Positions 14,697 to 24,611 of a stretch of DNA of 35,432 nucleotides are shown in pieces. This DNA is from a virus. The notes beneath the pieces were generated by a model. The model saw nothing but the letters and a program-made list of their open reading frames with translations. It was not told where the DNA came from and ran no database searches. The translations under genes and the position numbers were made by a program. The DNA is taken from positions 1 to 35,432 of IMG/VR virus record IMGVR_UViG_3300009128_000070, one strand, 5' to 3'. Position 1 is the stretch's first letter; each line of letters starts with the position of its first letter.

Positions 14697-17600
14697 TGGC
14701 AAGTAAATTATCACCAAGAGATAAACGATTATTAGATGCTGGAATGTCCAAACGAGTTGGTCAAAAACCTTATGAGGCTGGGCTATGGGGAGATCAAGGA
14801 AATAAAGATTTTGTTCTTTTAGAAATTTTCGACACTCAAAATAATTTAATTCAATACGAAAACTTACCTTTTTCTTCTGTAACAATAAATGAAACTTCTA
14901 ATAATATAGAAATTTATCCAGGAACTCATATTAGAGATTTAGGATTTGAGTCAGGCACATTTAAGTTAAGATATAGTTTTTTAAGAAAGTTGGCTGGAGA
15001 TGAATCAACTGTATTATTAAGAACTAAGGATAATCAAAAGGGAGAAATTCACACAGACACATCTAATATTTATATAACAGATGATGGTAAAGTATATATT
15101 GGAACTGAAGAACAATTTAGAGATAATTCACAATATAATGAACAACTTATTCTTGAAGATTTAAAATATCAAATACATAAGATTTCACCAAGTAGAAAAG
15201 AAGTTAGATTAAAAGCTAAAAACATTAAAGGAAGTTATCAAGAAGATTTTGCTAAATTACAAGAATCAATTCGATTAAGAAATGTAGATTTAGGAATTGA
15301 ATTTTTTGGTGGAGATCTTAATACTACAAATCAATTAAGAATTCAACCAACTCAAGACGGATTCATATTTACACAAAAAATGGTGAATAGTACGATTACA
15401 ATACCTGACGTATATAAAGTTGATGAAATAGTATCTGAAGTAATTACTCAAACTAATATACTTACAAATGGTGGTGGAGAACTATTAGAAACAAACGATT
15501 TAGGAGAAGTGATAACATTGGGTGATGCACACCAATGGGATTCATCATTACATAGTAATGCTGTAAAGCCTGTTGGTTGGTACAGCGGATTTAGGGATTT
15601 TTCCAGTGGAGCTTTTAGCGGAACAACTTCTACTGGCTATCACGCTCATTGGGTAAGAAATGAAGGTAAGCTTGGTGGGGTATGTATGAAATTTCCTGAC
15701 CAAAATCAACTATTCTATGAAAGTAGTGAACAATGGGAAAATGCTCCTCACCATTATCGTTATTTAATGATTACTACTGAACAGTTACCTAACCTACAAG
15801 GTCAAGGTATTCAGCATGGTGATTTAATAAATGTAGAATTTGATATGAAAGTATCTACACCAAATAGGGGTGTAAGTATAATGCCTTATTATCCCGGTGA
15901 CATGATTACAGAGGATATACCTACATCTCCTCCAAATGGATATTTTGATCCAACAACTGATCCACATACCGAAACTCAACCAACGTCTCCTCCACCAGGA
16001 TCAGTTGCTAATACTGATGCGAATGCTGGTATTATAGAAGATAAACCACCAACATCTCATGCTGAATTGGTAACTCATTTTGGAGTAACTAGTTTTGATG
16101 GTGTGGTTGGTGATTCTTCAGCTGATTGGGGTGGCGCTGGTGCGTGGAGAATAATTAATTATATACCAGGACAATCAGACGACGAATGGAAATCTCCACC
16201 AAAATGGTTTTGGGCATCAAATTTAACAGATCCAATGGAAGGAACGGTAAGTGATGGTGGAGAATGGATGTGGGATGGTACTGCATGGATTACAAATCCA
16301 AGCTTTGTTTCAAATGTTCCAACGCCGCCCGCAGGTACTGTGAATCCATTGGATTTTCCTACAGCAATAAACTCTCATCCATATCAATTGGATGGTCAGG
16401 GGACTCCTTTATTTAAAAGATTAAAGAAAAGAGGTGAGAATGATGGGTGGCAAGCGGGCACCATATGGGGAAATAAGGGTATATTATTATTTAAAGATGA
16501 TTTAATTTGGGAAACTGAATTTGAGTATACTACGGATTTTAATAAATTATCTTTAAGTACATTTGATGAATGGTTTCCAGATACACGAAATGTTAACTTG
16601 GACAATGGGAAAACTTTATATGAAGATATATTTTCAAATGGATTTATTCAAAGTGTTACAGGAGTTCCAGGCGGCGGTAACTCTGGTATGGCGATTCCAT
16701 GGATTTTAATATTCTATAATAATGGTGATATTGATTCTACCGATAATCCTGATTTAGAGTCTAATAGATATTTTTATTATAAAAAGGGTAGTGGAGTACA
16801 AATACGCCAAAGTAAAAAACTTCATTTTTTAAAGGATGTTGATTCAAATTTAAATAATAAAGTTATTGATAATAATTTAAGAATGTCTTGGGCCTTTAAA
16901 AAAGCTAATAGTCCAAATGCTGGAACATTTTATTATTATGTGATAGTTGATGATAAATATTTTAGAATAACAGATAATACTTCATTTGGAGAATTAGAAA
17001 ATAGAGGAGCTGATAGTGGTTACCCGATGAATGTAAATAGTGGATTTGGAAGTATAACAACTGATCCTGATGTATTTTTCCCTCATAGTAGTTACACACA
17101 TTATAATACTATCAAAGGTAAAAATGTGACCCAAAATAAATCAAACACACCCGAAGGTGTGAAATGGAGAAAATCTACAGAAGATATTTTTTATGGTGCC
17201 GGTATGTTTGGAACAAATGGGAATGATTTAATTTATGGAAGTAGAAATCCAGGAGCTACTAATTATAATCCTGTTGCTATATACGATGATGGAAGTTCTA
17301 TTTTTGATTTTGATGATAATCCATTAAAAATCGGAGTAAGAAGTGCTAAAGGAATATGGGAATGGAATGGATCTGAATGGGTGAGTGTTGCGGTTGTTCC
17401 ACCTAGATATTCATATAAACATCTTTCAACAGCAAACTCTAAACAACTTAATACAACAGTAGGTGAATGGGTTAAAAAGATAGTAAAATTAGAAATACCA
17501 GAAGATTGGTCGTTAGACCAAAAATGGTTTTTACAAATAATTGCTTCGGGTGGAAGAGGAGGAGAAGTTGGAACACAAGGAGTAGCTTGGGTTGATAATG

Positions 17601-20600
17601 TAGATGTTAGATTTACTTTAACTCAGCAAGCAGAAACCAGAGATGTATTTGTTCCATACACAGCGCAAATCCTATCTGTAAATGATGGTGGTAATATAAT
17701 AACGGTAGATAAGAATTTTCAAGATGTAGCTATGAATTTAGATTCATCTGGATTTGATGTAAATGAAGATTATCATGATGGTAATAATCCAGGAAGTTTT
17801 CCAGCAAGAAATACTGATAATGATACCGGTGGATTTGATGTTTCTTATACAGTGTATAATCCATTTGATTTAAGAACTTATTTAAAGTTTGAAAATGAAT
17901 TATTTTTAACTACAAATTTTAAGCCAGATAAACTTAATGTAAGTGATTATCCTAATGGTTTAGTTTATAAATTATACAAACCACTTCCTGATAGCTATCA
18001 AGAATTTGATGAATGTATTGTTGTAAAAGAAATGGCAGCGCCGGCAGAAGAAACTGTTAAGATTGTAGATTTTATTGATAAAGATGTTGGTGATGTTGTA
18101 TTAAAATCACCAGACTTAAATAATGTTGAAAGTCCTGTACAAAGGAGATCAACTTTATTTAAAAACGAAACTGACATTTTAACTTCTGATGATATTGTTT
18201 CAAATGAATTAAAGAATGAATTTGTAAGCCAAAGTTTAGATAGTGTAACCGTAAATACTGATTTTAGAAATTATGAAAATTTCGTTAATTTTAGCTCCAT
18301 TGAAAAAAGAGTTAGAAACTTTAAATATAAGTTAGAGTTGATAGAAACTTATACGGCAGAAAGCGCTTCCTTTAATGGTATAAGTGGTTCATCATCCGAT
18401 ACAAATGTGTGGACTAATAAGATTACGGATGTTAAGAATAACTTCGATCCATTTGAAACTTATATGTATTATGAAAGTTCTTCTTATATCAGCAGTTCAT
18501 TGGGAATCTTTTATGACAATGCTTGGCCAAAATCTGGTGGAAGTGGAACATTAGCTTCACCATATATTTTAGCTCATACAACTTCATCACAATCAGATAC
18601 TTGGTTTAGTAATGCTATAACAAGCGCTTCATTATATGATGAAGAAAATTTAAGTAAGTTAAGTTCATTGCTTCCAGAATATTTAAAAGAAGATAGTGAA
18701 AATGATGTATATTTGAAATTTACAGATATGATAGCGCAACACTTTGATTCAATTTGGGTTTATATTAACGCTATCACAGATACATTCGATAGAAGGGAAA
18801 AATTAACTGAAGGTGTTTCAAGAGATTTATTATGGAATGTTGCTAAGTCATTAGGTTGGAATTTAAATGATGGTAAAGATTTAGTTCCATTATCGAAATT
18901 TGCTTTAGGTAAAGAAGTGACAGGGTCTGCATATTCGGATTATTCAACTGTATCTGAAAGAGATATGTCAAGAGAAATTTGGAGTCGTATTGTAAATAAT
19001 ATGCCATTTTTCTTAAAGAATAAAGGTACTGTTAGAGCTTTAAAAGGTTTAATAAATATTTATGGTATTCCATCAACCATTTTAAGAGTAAAAGAATATG
19101 GTGGACCAGATGTACCTGACAATGAAACACCACAATTTGAAATCACTCGGAAATTCACAAAGGCTTTAGATTTTAGAGGAAGTCAATATGTTAAAACTGC
19201 TTGGTCTGATGATAGTTTATCGAGTAGGAAGCCCGATACAATAGAATTTAGATTTAGAGCCGCTACTGGTTCAAATCAAATATTGATTGAAAAGCAGGGT
19301 ACTGATGCTTCATCGAGTTTTTGGATTAGATTAAAAGATAATAATTCGATAGATGATTATGGTTATGTAGCATTTCAATTATCTGGCTCTGATGGAGTTA
19401 AGGAAATATCATCTTCCAACTTCCCTGTTTATGACGGAGATTTTTATTCTGTTATGTTACGGAGAACTTCGGGTAGTGATGCTGCAAATGTTTCTCAATC
19501 ATTCCAATTAGCAGTTGGTAAATATGATTCAAGTAGAAGTAAAATAAACTTATTTTCTGCGGTAACAATGTCTACTGATATAGCCGCTTCATCTTCATAT
19601 AACTTAGCCTACTCAAATGATGGTGAAATTTATATTGGTGGAAGTGGTGATGTATCTGGAATTGGAACGCAATTAAGTGGCTCGGTAATGGAATATAGAC
19701 ATTGGACTGAAACTTTAAATGTGGATTCATTTAGAAACCATATAGGCAATCCAAAAGCTTATGATGGTAATACTGTTTCTTCATCTTACAATAATTGTGT
19801 ATTAAGATATTCATTTGATGACAATAAAGATTTAAGTTCGGATACAGAAGGGATTAGAGATGTGAGCTCTAATCAAACATACACAGCTTCAGGATCTCAC
19901 AGTGGATTCACGGGGAACTTCTTTAGTAGTGTAGTTGATGAATTAAAAACTAATATACCAAGTATAGGAGCTTTAAGGCGAAGTACTAATAAAATTAGAA
20001 TTGAAGATAATCCAATTAAACCTGGCTTCATATTAAATAGAGATCACAGAGCAACAAATAGTGCATACGATAGTGCTCCAAATGATTCTAATAAAGTTGG
20101 GATATTCTTTGCACCAACTGATGTGATTAATAATGATATAATCAATTCTGTTGCTAATTTAAACTTTGATAATTATTTAGGTGATCCAAGAGATAAATTA
20201 GAATTAACTTATCGTGGATTAGAGGATATATCTGATAATTATTGGAAGAAATACACATCACCAAATAATTTTTGGGATTATATTAGATTGTTGAAATATT
20301 ACGATCAATCATTATATCCACAATTAAGAAAAATGGTGCCAGCAAGAGCTAAGCCCGATATTGGATTATTAGTAGAACCTAACATATTTGAAAGACCAAA
20401 AGTAGTTACTGGCAAGACACCCACGATGGAAAATGTGTATTACACTTCATCGGTAGATTTAACTTATGATGTAATTACTGTTACTGGTTCATATAACAAT
20501 GATAATTTTTCAGTATCAAGCTATGAGGCTTATGATGGCAATATAAAGATGTATTCTTATGAAACTGGTTCTTATATTTCATCAAGCGCTGAAAATGTAA

Positions 20601-21223
20601 CTAAAGAAGCAAGTGGTTCTGAATTTAGAACTGAAAAGCTTGGGTTGAGTTTATGGCAACGATTGAATACTAAAGATAAATTTTACGCCACATCTTCAAT
20701 AACATTTGGTGATTCAAAATATAATGAGGTTCATCAGCCTGTAGTTAGTGGTTCAAGAATATATGGTAGAAATCAAAAAATGTTATCATTTTATTCCTCA
20801 TCAGCAAGTGCATCTTTAAGATTAGCTTATTCATCTTCTTATTATGATGTCGATTTGGATAATCTTGTAGATCATAATTTATCCACATATAATTTATATT
20901 ATGCTGGGTGTAAGAATACTCCAAATACTACAACTGATGGCAATCCACCGGTTGAAATTATTGTTACATCACCAACTAAACTTGTAACAACTGACAGTGG
21001 TGATTCTACACTAAAAACTGATGAAGGTAATGTATCTAAATTTAAAGAGTTAGATAGAGATTCTGAAAAATCACCTATTAAAACTAAACCAGTTAAAATA
21101 AGAGGATTAAAAGGTTTATCTAAACATATGAGAGGTGAAATTGAAACAGAATCCGATCGAAAGGATAAACGTAGAAAAGAAAAATCAAAAGATTCTGAAA
21201 AAGAAAAAAGAGTAAGAAAGTAA
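14696..21223 (+). CDS. Giant baseplate wedge/tail protein, gp7-like with LamG-like domain
   Basis: 2175 residues. Visible parts in order: an N-terminal beta-rich region; about 390-900 an elaborate insert with proline-rich pieces (PTSPPNG, TSPPPGS) and two copies of a G-x-W-x-W-(D/N)-G-x-x-W motif (GEWMWDGTAW, GIWEWNGSEW); about 1320-1450 a P2 gpI-like tail segment (LSSLLPEYLKEDSEND, then MPFFLKNKGTVRALKGLINI); about 1495-1690 a concanavalin/LamG-like domain (DTIEFRFRA, YVAFQLSGSDG, FYSVMLRRTSG, GEIYIGGSG, MEYRHWTETL); and a strongly basic, probably disordered end (DRKDKRRKEKSKDSEKEKRV). By position and size it stands where T4 has gp7 (1032 residues), the wedge protein. The extra length comes from ligand-binding-like modules. 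Confidence 0.7.
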   Translation: MASKLSPRDKRLLDAGMSKRVGQKPYEAGLWGDQGNKDFVLLEIFDTQNNLIQYENLPFSSVTINETSNNIEIYPGTHIRDLGFESGTFKLRYSFLRKLAGDESTVLLRTKDNQKGEIHTDTSNIYITDDGKVYIGTEEQFRDNSQYNEQLILEDLKYQIHKISPSRKEVRLKAKNIKGSYQEDFAKLQESIRLRNVDLGIEFFGGDLNTTNQLRIQPTQDGFIFTQKMVNSTITIPDVYKVDEIVSEVITQTNILTNGGGELLETNDLGEVITLGDAHQWDSSLHSNAVKPVGWYSGFRDFSSGAFSGTTSTGYHAHWVRNEGKLGGVCMKFPDQNQLFYESSEQWENAPHHYRYLMITTEQLPNLQGQGIQHGDLINVEFDMKVSTPNRGVSIMPYYPGDMITEDIPTSPPNGYFDPTTDPHTETQPTSPPPGSVANTDANAGIIEDKPPTSHAELVTHFGVTSFDGVVGDSSADWGGAGAWRIINYIPGQSDDEWKSPPKWFWASNLTDPMEGTVSDGGEWMWDGTAWITNPSFVSNVPTPPAGTVNPLDFPTAINSHPYQLDGQGTPLFKRLKKRGENDGWQAGTIWGNKGILLFKDDLIWETEFEYTTDFNKLSLSTFDEWFPDTRNVNLDNGKTLYEDIFSNGFIQSVTGVPGGGNSGMAIPWILIFYNNGDIDSTDNPDLESNRYFYYKKGSGVQIRQSKKLHFLKDVDSNLNNKVIDNNLRMSWAFKKANSPNAGTFYYYVIVDDKYFRITDNTSFGELENRGADSGYPMNVNSGFGSITTDPDVFFPHSSYTHYNTIKGKNVTQNKSNTPEGVKWRKSTEDIFYGAGMFGTNGNDLIYGSRNPGATNYNPVAIYDDGSSIFDFDDNPLKIGVRSAKGIWEWNGSEWVSVAVVPPRYSYKHLSTANSKQLNTTVGEWVKKIVKLEIPEDWSLDQKWFLQIIASGGRGGEVGTQGVAWVDNVDVRFTLTQQAETRDVFVPYTAQILSVNDGGNIITVDKNFQDVAMNLDSSGFDVNEDYHDGNNPGSFPARNTDNDTGGFDVSYTVYNPFDLRTYLKFENELFLTTNFKPDKLNVSDYPNGLVYKLYKPLPDSYQEFDECIVVKEMAAPAEETVKIVDFIDKDVGDVVLKSPDLNNVESPVQRRSTLFKNETDILTSDDIVSNELKNEFVSQSLDSVTVNTDFRNYENFVNFSSIEKRVRNFKYKLELIETYTAESASFNGISGSSSDTNVWTNKITDVKNNFDPFETYMYYESSSYISSSLGIFYDNAWPKSGGSGTLASPYILAHTTSSQSDTWFSNAITSASLYDEENLSKLSSLLPEYLKEDSENDVYLKFTDMIAQHFDSIWVYINAITDTFDRREKLTEGVSRDLLWNVAKSLGWNLNDGKDLVPLSKFALGKEVTGSAYSDYSTVSERDMSREIWSRIVNNMPFFLKNKGTVRALKGLINIYGIPSTILRVKEYGGPDVPDNETPQFEITRKFTKALDFRGSQYVKTAWSDDSLSSRKPDTIEFRFRAATGSNQILIEKQGTDASSSFWIRLKDNNSIDDYGYVAFQLSGSDGVKEISSSNFPVYDGDFYSVMLRRTSGSDAANVSQSFQLAVGKYDSSRSKINLFSAVTMSTDIAASSSYNLAYSNDGEIYIGGSGDVSGIGTQLSGSVMEYRHWTETLNVDSFRNHIGNPKAYDGNTVSSSYNNCVLRYSFDDNKDLSSDTEGIRDVSSNQTYTASGSHSGFTGNFFSSVVDELKTNIPSIGALRRSTNKIRIEDNPIKPGFILNRDHRATNSAYDSAPNDSNKVGIFFAPTDVINNDIINSVANLNFDNYLGDPRDKLELTYRGLEDISDNYWKKYTSPNNFWDYIRLLKYYDQSLYPQLRKMVPARAKPDIGLLVEPNIFERPKVVTGKTPTMENVYYTSSVDLTYDVITVTGSYNNDNFSVSSYEAYDGNIKMYSYETGSYISSSAENVTKEASGSEFRTEKLGLSLWQRLNTKDKFYATSSITFGDSKYNEVHQPVVSGSRIYGRNQKMLSFYSSSASASLRLAYSSSYYDVDLDNLVDHNLSTYNLYYAGCKNTPNTTTDGNPPVEIIVTSPTKLVTTDSGDSTLKTDEGNVSKFKELDRDSEKSPIKTKPVKIRGLKGLSKHMRGEIETESDRKDKRRKEKSKDSEKEKRVRK

Positions 21224-21246
21224 ATTGAACAAAAATTTGGAAAAGT

Positions 21247-21257
21247 GATATTTATAT
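21247..21257 (+). promoter_or_regulatory. Putative late promoter GATATTTATAT
   Basis: Exact GATATTTATAT in the 83-nt gap after the giant wedge gene, 50 nt upstream of the next ATG, same strand and orientation as the other sites. Confidence 0.6.
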
Positions 21258-21306
21258 ATGAATCAAATTACACCGATCCAAATTTACAATAACATAGGAG
21301 TTAATT

Positions 21307-21969
21307 ATGGGATTTTTAAATAACGCAACAGTTACTGTTGATGCGATATTAACCAAGAAGGGTAGAGAACTATTAGCGCAAGGTTCTGACTCATTTAACA
21401 TTACAAAATTTGCACTGTCCGATGATGAAATTGATTATCGTTTGTGGGATGTTACTCATCCTAATGGAAGTGATTATTACGGGGCAGTAATCGAAAATAT
21501 GCCTTTACTTGAAGCATTTCCTGATGAAAATCATGTAATGAGATTCAAGTTGGTAACTTTACCAAAAAATACAAGAAAGATGCCAGTCATTTCGATACAG
21601 CCATCATCTGTAACATTCACAGCAGGAGGTGGGGTAAATCAATCACCAATAACTGTTAGTCCTGTAACAGCAAATGTTGAAGATACATCTTATACATTTA
21701 TATTACATGACCAATCAGTTTCCACTATGGTAGTTGCTCAAGCAGCTGGCGCTTCAAATGCTGGCGCTGTAACACCATTCTTTTTGGGTGAAGATGATGT
21801 ACCTAATAGTAAAACACTTGTTGCTAAATCAGTTAAGGTAGAAGTTTCACCTGTAGATAGTGCTAAATCAACACAGTTAACAGTAATTGGTAATGACACT
21901 GGTGCTACACAATCAATTACAATTACAAATAATGTAACATTGGCTAGTTTAACTGGAAACGCATCATAA
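21307..21969 (+). CDS. Tail/virion structural protein with Ig-like C-terminus
   Basis: 220 residues. The N-terminus NNATVTVDAILTKKGRELLA followed by FNITKFALSDDEIDYRLWD is a pattern I know from structural proteins of large marine T4-like phages (unnamed). From about residue 96 the sequence (VISIQPSSVTFTAGGGVNQS ... SITITNNVTLASLTG) is all beta and resembles a bacterial Ig-like domain, often used for weak surface sugar binding. It has AGGAG with good spacing and its own late motif. It heads a three-gene set of virion proteins. Confidence 0.75.
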   Translation: MGFLNNATVTVDAILTKKGRELLAQGSDSFNITKFALSDDEIDYRLWDVTHPNGSDYYGAVIENMPLLEAFPDENHVMRFKLVTLPKNTRKMPVISIQPSSVTFTAGGGVNQSPITVSPVTANVEDTSYTFILHDQSVSTMVVAQAAGASNAGAVTPFFLGEDDVPNSKTLVAKSVKVEVSPVDSAKSTQLTVIGNDTGATQSITITNNVTLASLTGNAS

Positions 21970-21983
21970 TATAGGAGTAAAAA

Positions 21984-23030
21984 ATGTCAGTATATAAAGA
22001 TTTTAATATTCAACCACCAGATAGTCCTCAATCAAGTGATGTAATCACAAACATAAAAGATATTGTATCTTCAGGAATGTGGGCTGGGGGAGATGGAAGT
22101 GTAACTACATTTTATACATCTTCAACTCAGTCTGGAAGTACCGGAGAACATTATTACGATGTGTATGTAGCAGATCATACAGATACTTCTCGAGTACCTC
22201 AATTTTCAATCGCTTATGGTCATTTTAATGGAAGTGGTTCGTTAGGAACGCCGGGTGTAGATGGAAATAGAGCGTCTGCTGGAATTTATAGGCAACTTTC
22301 ACAAACTTTATTAGGACCTGATGAAAGTCAGTTCACATTTGCTGGAAGTGGTGCTCATACACAACCTGATTATGTTTATGCTATTTCAATTTCAAGAACT
22401 CAACTTCGTGAGAAGATGGATCCGGGTAATTGGGAACTTCGTATAAGTGGAAGTTCAACGCATGGAATACTTAAATTAATTGATGATAGTGGTGCTACAA
22501 CTAATCCAACTGTCAATCAAGGTGGTAGAGTATTTAATATCGTAAGTGGTTCAATCGCAAGTGGAACTGCTGTAACGGCTACAACAGCTGCTAATCAGCC
22601 AGGCGGTTCTTATGGATTATTTTATCCTGATTTAGGATTGCTTGTTTTTAACGGACCAATTTTAAATGCTTCCGCTTCATTAGGAACTGTATTAACATCT
22701 AATACAAATGGTGATAATAATGATAAGTTTTTTGTAGCTATAAGAGATGGTGTTTACTTTGCATCAAGAAGAGAAGAAGTGATAACTTCACAACATTATT
22801 TTTGTAGAGTACCCAATAAAGAATTTAACTTTAGTTCAAACCCAACATTTACTTCTGGGTCTGATGGCTCATTTGAAAATGCTACTTTCTATAAGAATCC
22901 AAAAACTTATATTACACAAGTTGGATTATACAATGATTCAAATGAACTTTTAGCAGTTGCTAAATTAAGTAAACCTTTATTGAAATCATATTCCAGGGAG
23001 GCAATAATCAAAGTGAAATTGGATTTTTAG
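21984..23030 (+). CDS. Virion structural protein, paralogue A
   Basis: 348 residues, Ser/Gly/Thr-rich and beta-rich, N-terminus MSVYKDFNIQPPDSPQSSDV. The C-terminal 30 residues include TYITQVGLYNDSNELLAVAK and LSKPL, almost the same as the end of the next protein, so the two genes are paralogues. It shares with its neighbour the central GLLVFNGP-type segment. Proteins of this type are likely tail-tip or fibre-attachment parts. AGGAG precedes the start. Confidence 0.75.
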   Translation: MSVYKDFNIQPPDSPQSSDVITNIKDIVSSGMWAGGDGSVTTFYTSSTQSGSTGEHYYDVYVADHTDTSRVPQFSIAYGHFNGSGSLGTPGVDGNRASAGIYRQLSQTLLGPDESQFTFAGSGAHTQPDYVYAISISRTQLREKMDPGNWELRISGSSTHGILKLIDDSGATTNPTVNQGGRVFNIVSGSIASGTAVTATTAANQPGGSYGLFYPDLGLLVFNGPILNASASLGTVLTSNTNGDNNDKFFVAIRDGVYFASRREEVITSQHYFCRVPNKEFNFSSNPTFTSGSDGSFENATFYKNPKTYITQVGLYNDSNELLAVAKLSKPLLKSYSREAIIKVKLDF

Positions 23031-23048
23031 AGTTGGGAGAAAATAGTT

Positions 23049-24023
23049 GTGTTTAAAAGACTAGACCCAAGAGATATAAACATAACACCATTCAAAGTTT
23101 ACAAAGAGTTTACTGTATCCAATGTTGATAGTGGAAGTGGTATATATGGTTTTAGAGCAATAAGTGGAAGTCATCGTGACTTCGATTCCGATACTGCGAG
23201 TAAGACAGAGTTTTCATCAGCTAGTTTCTATCATATGCCGTCTTGGTTTATGGTTAATAGAATGTATTATCAAGATACTAATAATCCCTTCAATAACTTT
23301 GGACAAAATTCAAATAAACAATATAGATTATTACATCAATCAGCATCAATGATTTCTGTATCTCAAAAGTTATATGGTGAAAGAATAAAACCAAATTCAA
23401 TAACTCTTACTGACGACAGCACAGCTTCTACTGTTACTATTGTGGATGATGGTAATGGAAATTTATATGATAATGATCGTTCTTCCAGTTTTGCATTATT
23501 TGCAAGCCATAGCTTTTCTGATGATTATTTTTATGCTTCTACGGGAAGCTTTGTTGGGAATGTATTTTATGAACACGGACTATTAGTATTTACTAATACA
23601 GGTTCAAGATATATTGATACCGGAACTGGTACAGGTTCTGATGGATATAGTTTAACATATAAAGCGCAAACTACTATTCGTGAACATTCATATACTTGTA
23701 TAATAGGTGAGGGTGAAATGAATTCCACTACCAATAATTCTGTAACATCTGATAGAAGTGGTAGTTTAACTGTTTCTGGTTCACATTCTTGGAGAATGAT
23801 GCCACCCGGAGATGCATTGTATTCATCTGGATCATACAAACATTACTATGGTCAAGCTACTGAATTTGAAGCATTTGTTACACATTCTAATTTTGCTCCT
23901 TATGTTACTACAATTGGTTTATATAATGATTTTAATGAGTTATTAGCGGTAGGTCAATTATCATCACCATTAAGAAATGATCCTGATGTAGCTTTAGGTA
24001 TTGTAGTGAGGTTTGACACATAA
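23049..24023 (+). CDS. Virion structural protein, paralogue B
   Basis: 324 residues, starting at a GTG with GGGAGAAAA before it. Beta- and Ser-rich; segments SFVGNVFYEHGLLVFTN and, at the end, YVTTIGLYNDFNELLAVGQL plus SSPL parallel the preceding gene. The N-terminus MFKRLDPRDINITPFKVYKE is distinct and may be the attachment part. Its stop overlaps the start of the metalloprotease by one base. An assignment to a particular T4 gene is not possible. Confidence 0.75.
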   Translation: MFKRLDPRDINITPFKVYKEFTVSNVDSGSGIYGFRAISGSHRDFDSDTASKTEFSSASFYHMPSWFMVNRMYYQDTNNPFNNFGQNSNKQYRLLHQSASMISVSQKLYGERIKPNSITLTDDSTASTVTIVDDGNGNLYDNDRSSSFALFASHSFSDDYFYASTGSFVGNVFYEHGLLVFTNTGSRYIDTGTGTGSDGYSLTYKAQTTIREHSYTCIIGEGEMNSTTNNSVTSDRSGSLTVSGSHSWRMMPPGDALYSSGSYKHYYGQATEFEAFVTHSNFAPYVTTIGLYNDFNELLAVGQLSSPLRNDPDVALGIVVRFDT

Positions 24024-24409
24024 TGGGCAATTTTAAAAAAATGATGGAATCATCTTTTCTGATAGAAAGGGTAGATTATGTAGATACTGCAGAGCAACTT
24101 ATTAAACAGTATGGTTTAAAGTCTAATGTAAAGGTAGGTCGAGGTAAGAACTTTGGAGAATATGTTCCTGAAACAGATACTATTACTATTAGACCAAAAT
24201 ACCCAAATGTGAGAGAATTTCTAATGACTGTATTACATGAAATAGGTCATGCATTAGATGCTAAAAGATTAGGAGTTCAGAAATATATTAAGAAATATAC
24301 TCAAGCTGGAACAATGGCTGTATATGATGGACTTCACCCACATGATGATAATAAATGGGAAGAAAAGGCAGAAAGATTTGCAGAAAAAGAAATTAAAAAG
24401 TGGATTTAA
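24023..24409 (+). CDS. Small HExxH zinc metalloprotease-like protein
   Basis: 128 residues. LMTVLHEIGHALDAKR gives H72-E73-x-x-H76, the zinc-binding and catalytic motif of zincin peptidases. The helix WEEKAERFAEKEIKKW near the C-terminus could give the third ligand (Glu), as in gluzincin-type minimal proteases (SprT- or ImmA-like size). Preceding beta strands (TDTITIRPKYPN) fit such folds. It is coupled to the virion genes, so a virion-processing or entry role is possible; a defence- or host-directed protease is an alternative. No signal peptide. Confidence 0.8.
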   Translation: MGNFKKMMESSFLIERVDYVDTAEQLIKQYGLKSNVKVGRGKNFGEYVPETDTITIRPKYPNVREFLMTVLHEIGHALDAKRLGVQKYIKKYTQAGTMAVYDGLHPHDDNKWEEKAERFAEKEIKKWI

Positions 24410-24483
24410 TAAAATAAATTACATTTTGAGATTTCTCTGATATATGTATTACTATCAAAATGTTAACATTTAATTTGGTTTTA

Positions 24484-24503
24484 AAAATCTAACAATAGAT
24501 TTT
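24484..24503 (+). other. AT-rich hairpin after the metalloprotease gene
   Basis: AAAATCT, loop AACAAT, AGATTTT (7-bp stem), 75 nt after the stop of the virion module. It is too AT-rich to be a convincing terminator, and no clean T run follows. Possibly a weak terminator or part of the repeat-rich gap 24410-24694. Confidence 0.3.
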
Positions 24504-24550
24504 ATTGTAAATATCTATGCCCTGATTTAAAGATCCTGATTAAATATTAA

Positions 24551-24590
24551 TAATTAACAAGTAACAAGTATAATTAACAAGTATCAAGTA
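24551..24590. repeat. Two tandem 20-bp repeats
   Basis: TAATTAACAAGTAACAAGTA (24551-24570) is followed without gap by TAATTAACAAGTATCAAGTA (24571-24590), 19 of 20 identical. The unit itself contains AACAAGTA or TCAAGTA twice. It lies in the only long non-coding gap between the virion and the DNA-metabolism modules. Confidence 0.85.
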
Positions 24591-24611
24591 CTAAGTGATC
24601 AAGTACTTGAT
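24583..24611. repeat. 14-bp perfect palindrome with an upstream half-site
   Basis: ATCAAGTACTTGAT (24598-24611) is a perfect palindrome. Its left part ATCAAGTACT also occurs at 24583-24592, so the region can form a 10-bp stem with a 9-nt loop or act as two protein-binding sites 15 bp apart. It could be an operator or an origin element upstream of the nuclease-primase operon. Confidence 0.75.

Noticed and set aside
15064-15075. AATATTTATATAAC inside the giant wedge gene as another late promoter
   Set aside because: It is within coding sequence, lacks the leading G and no gene starts near it; it shows the background rate of near-matches in AT-rich DNA.
24551-24611. CRISPR array or integration site
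   Set aside because: Only two abutting 20-bp repeats with no spacers, no cas genes and no integrase in the window; a palindrome next to them fits an operator or origin better.
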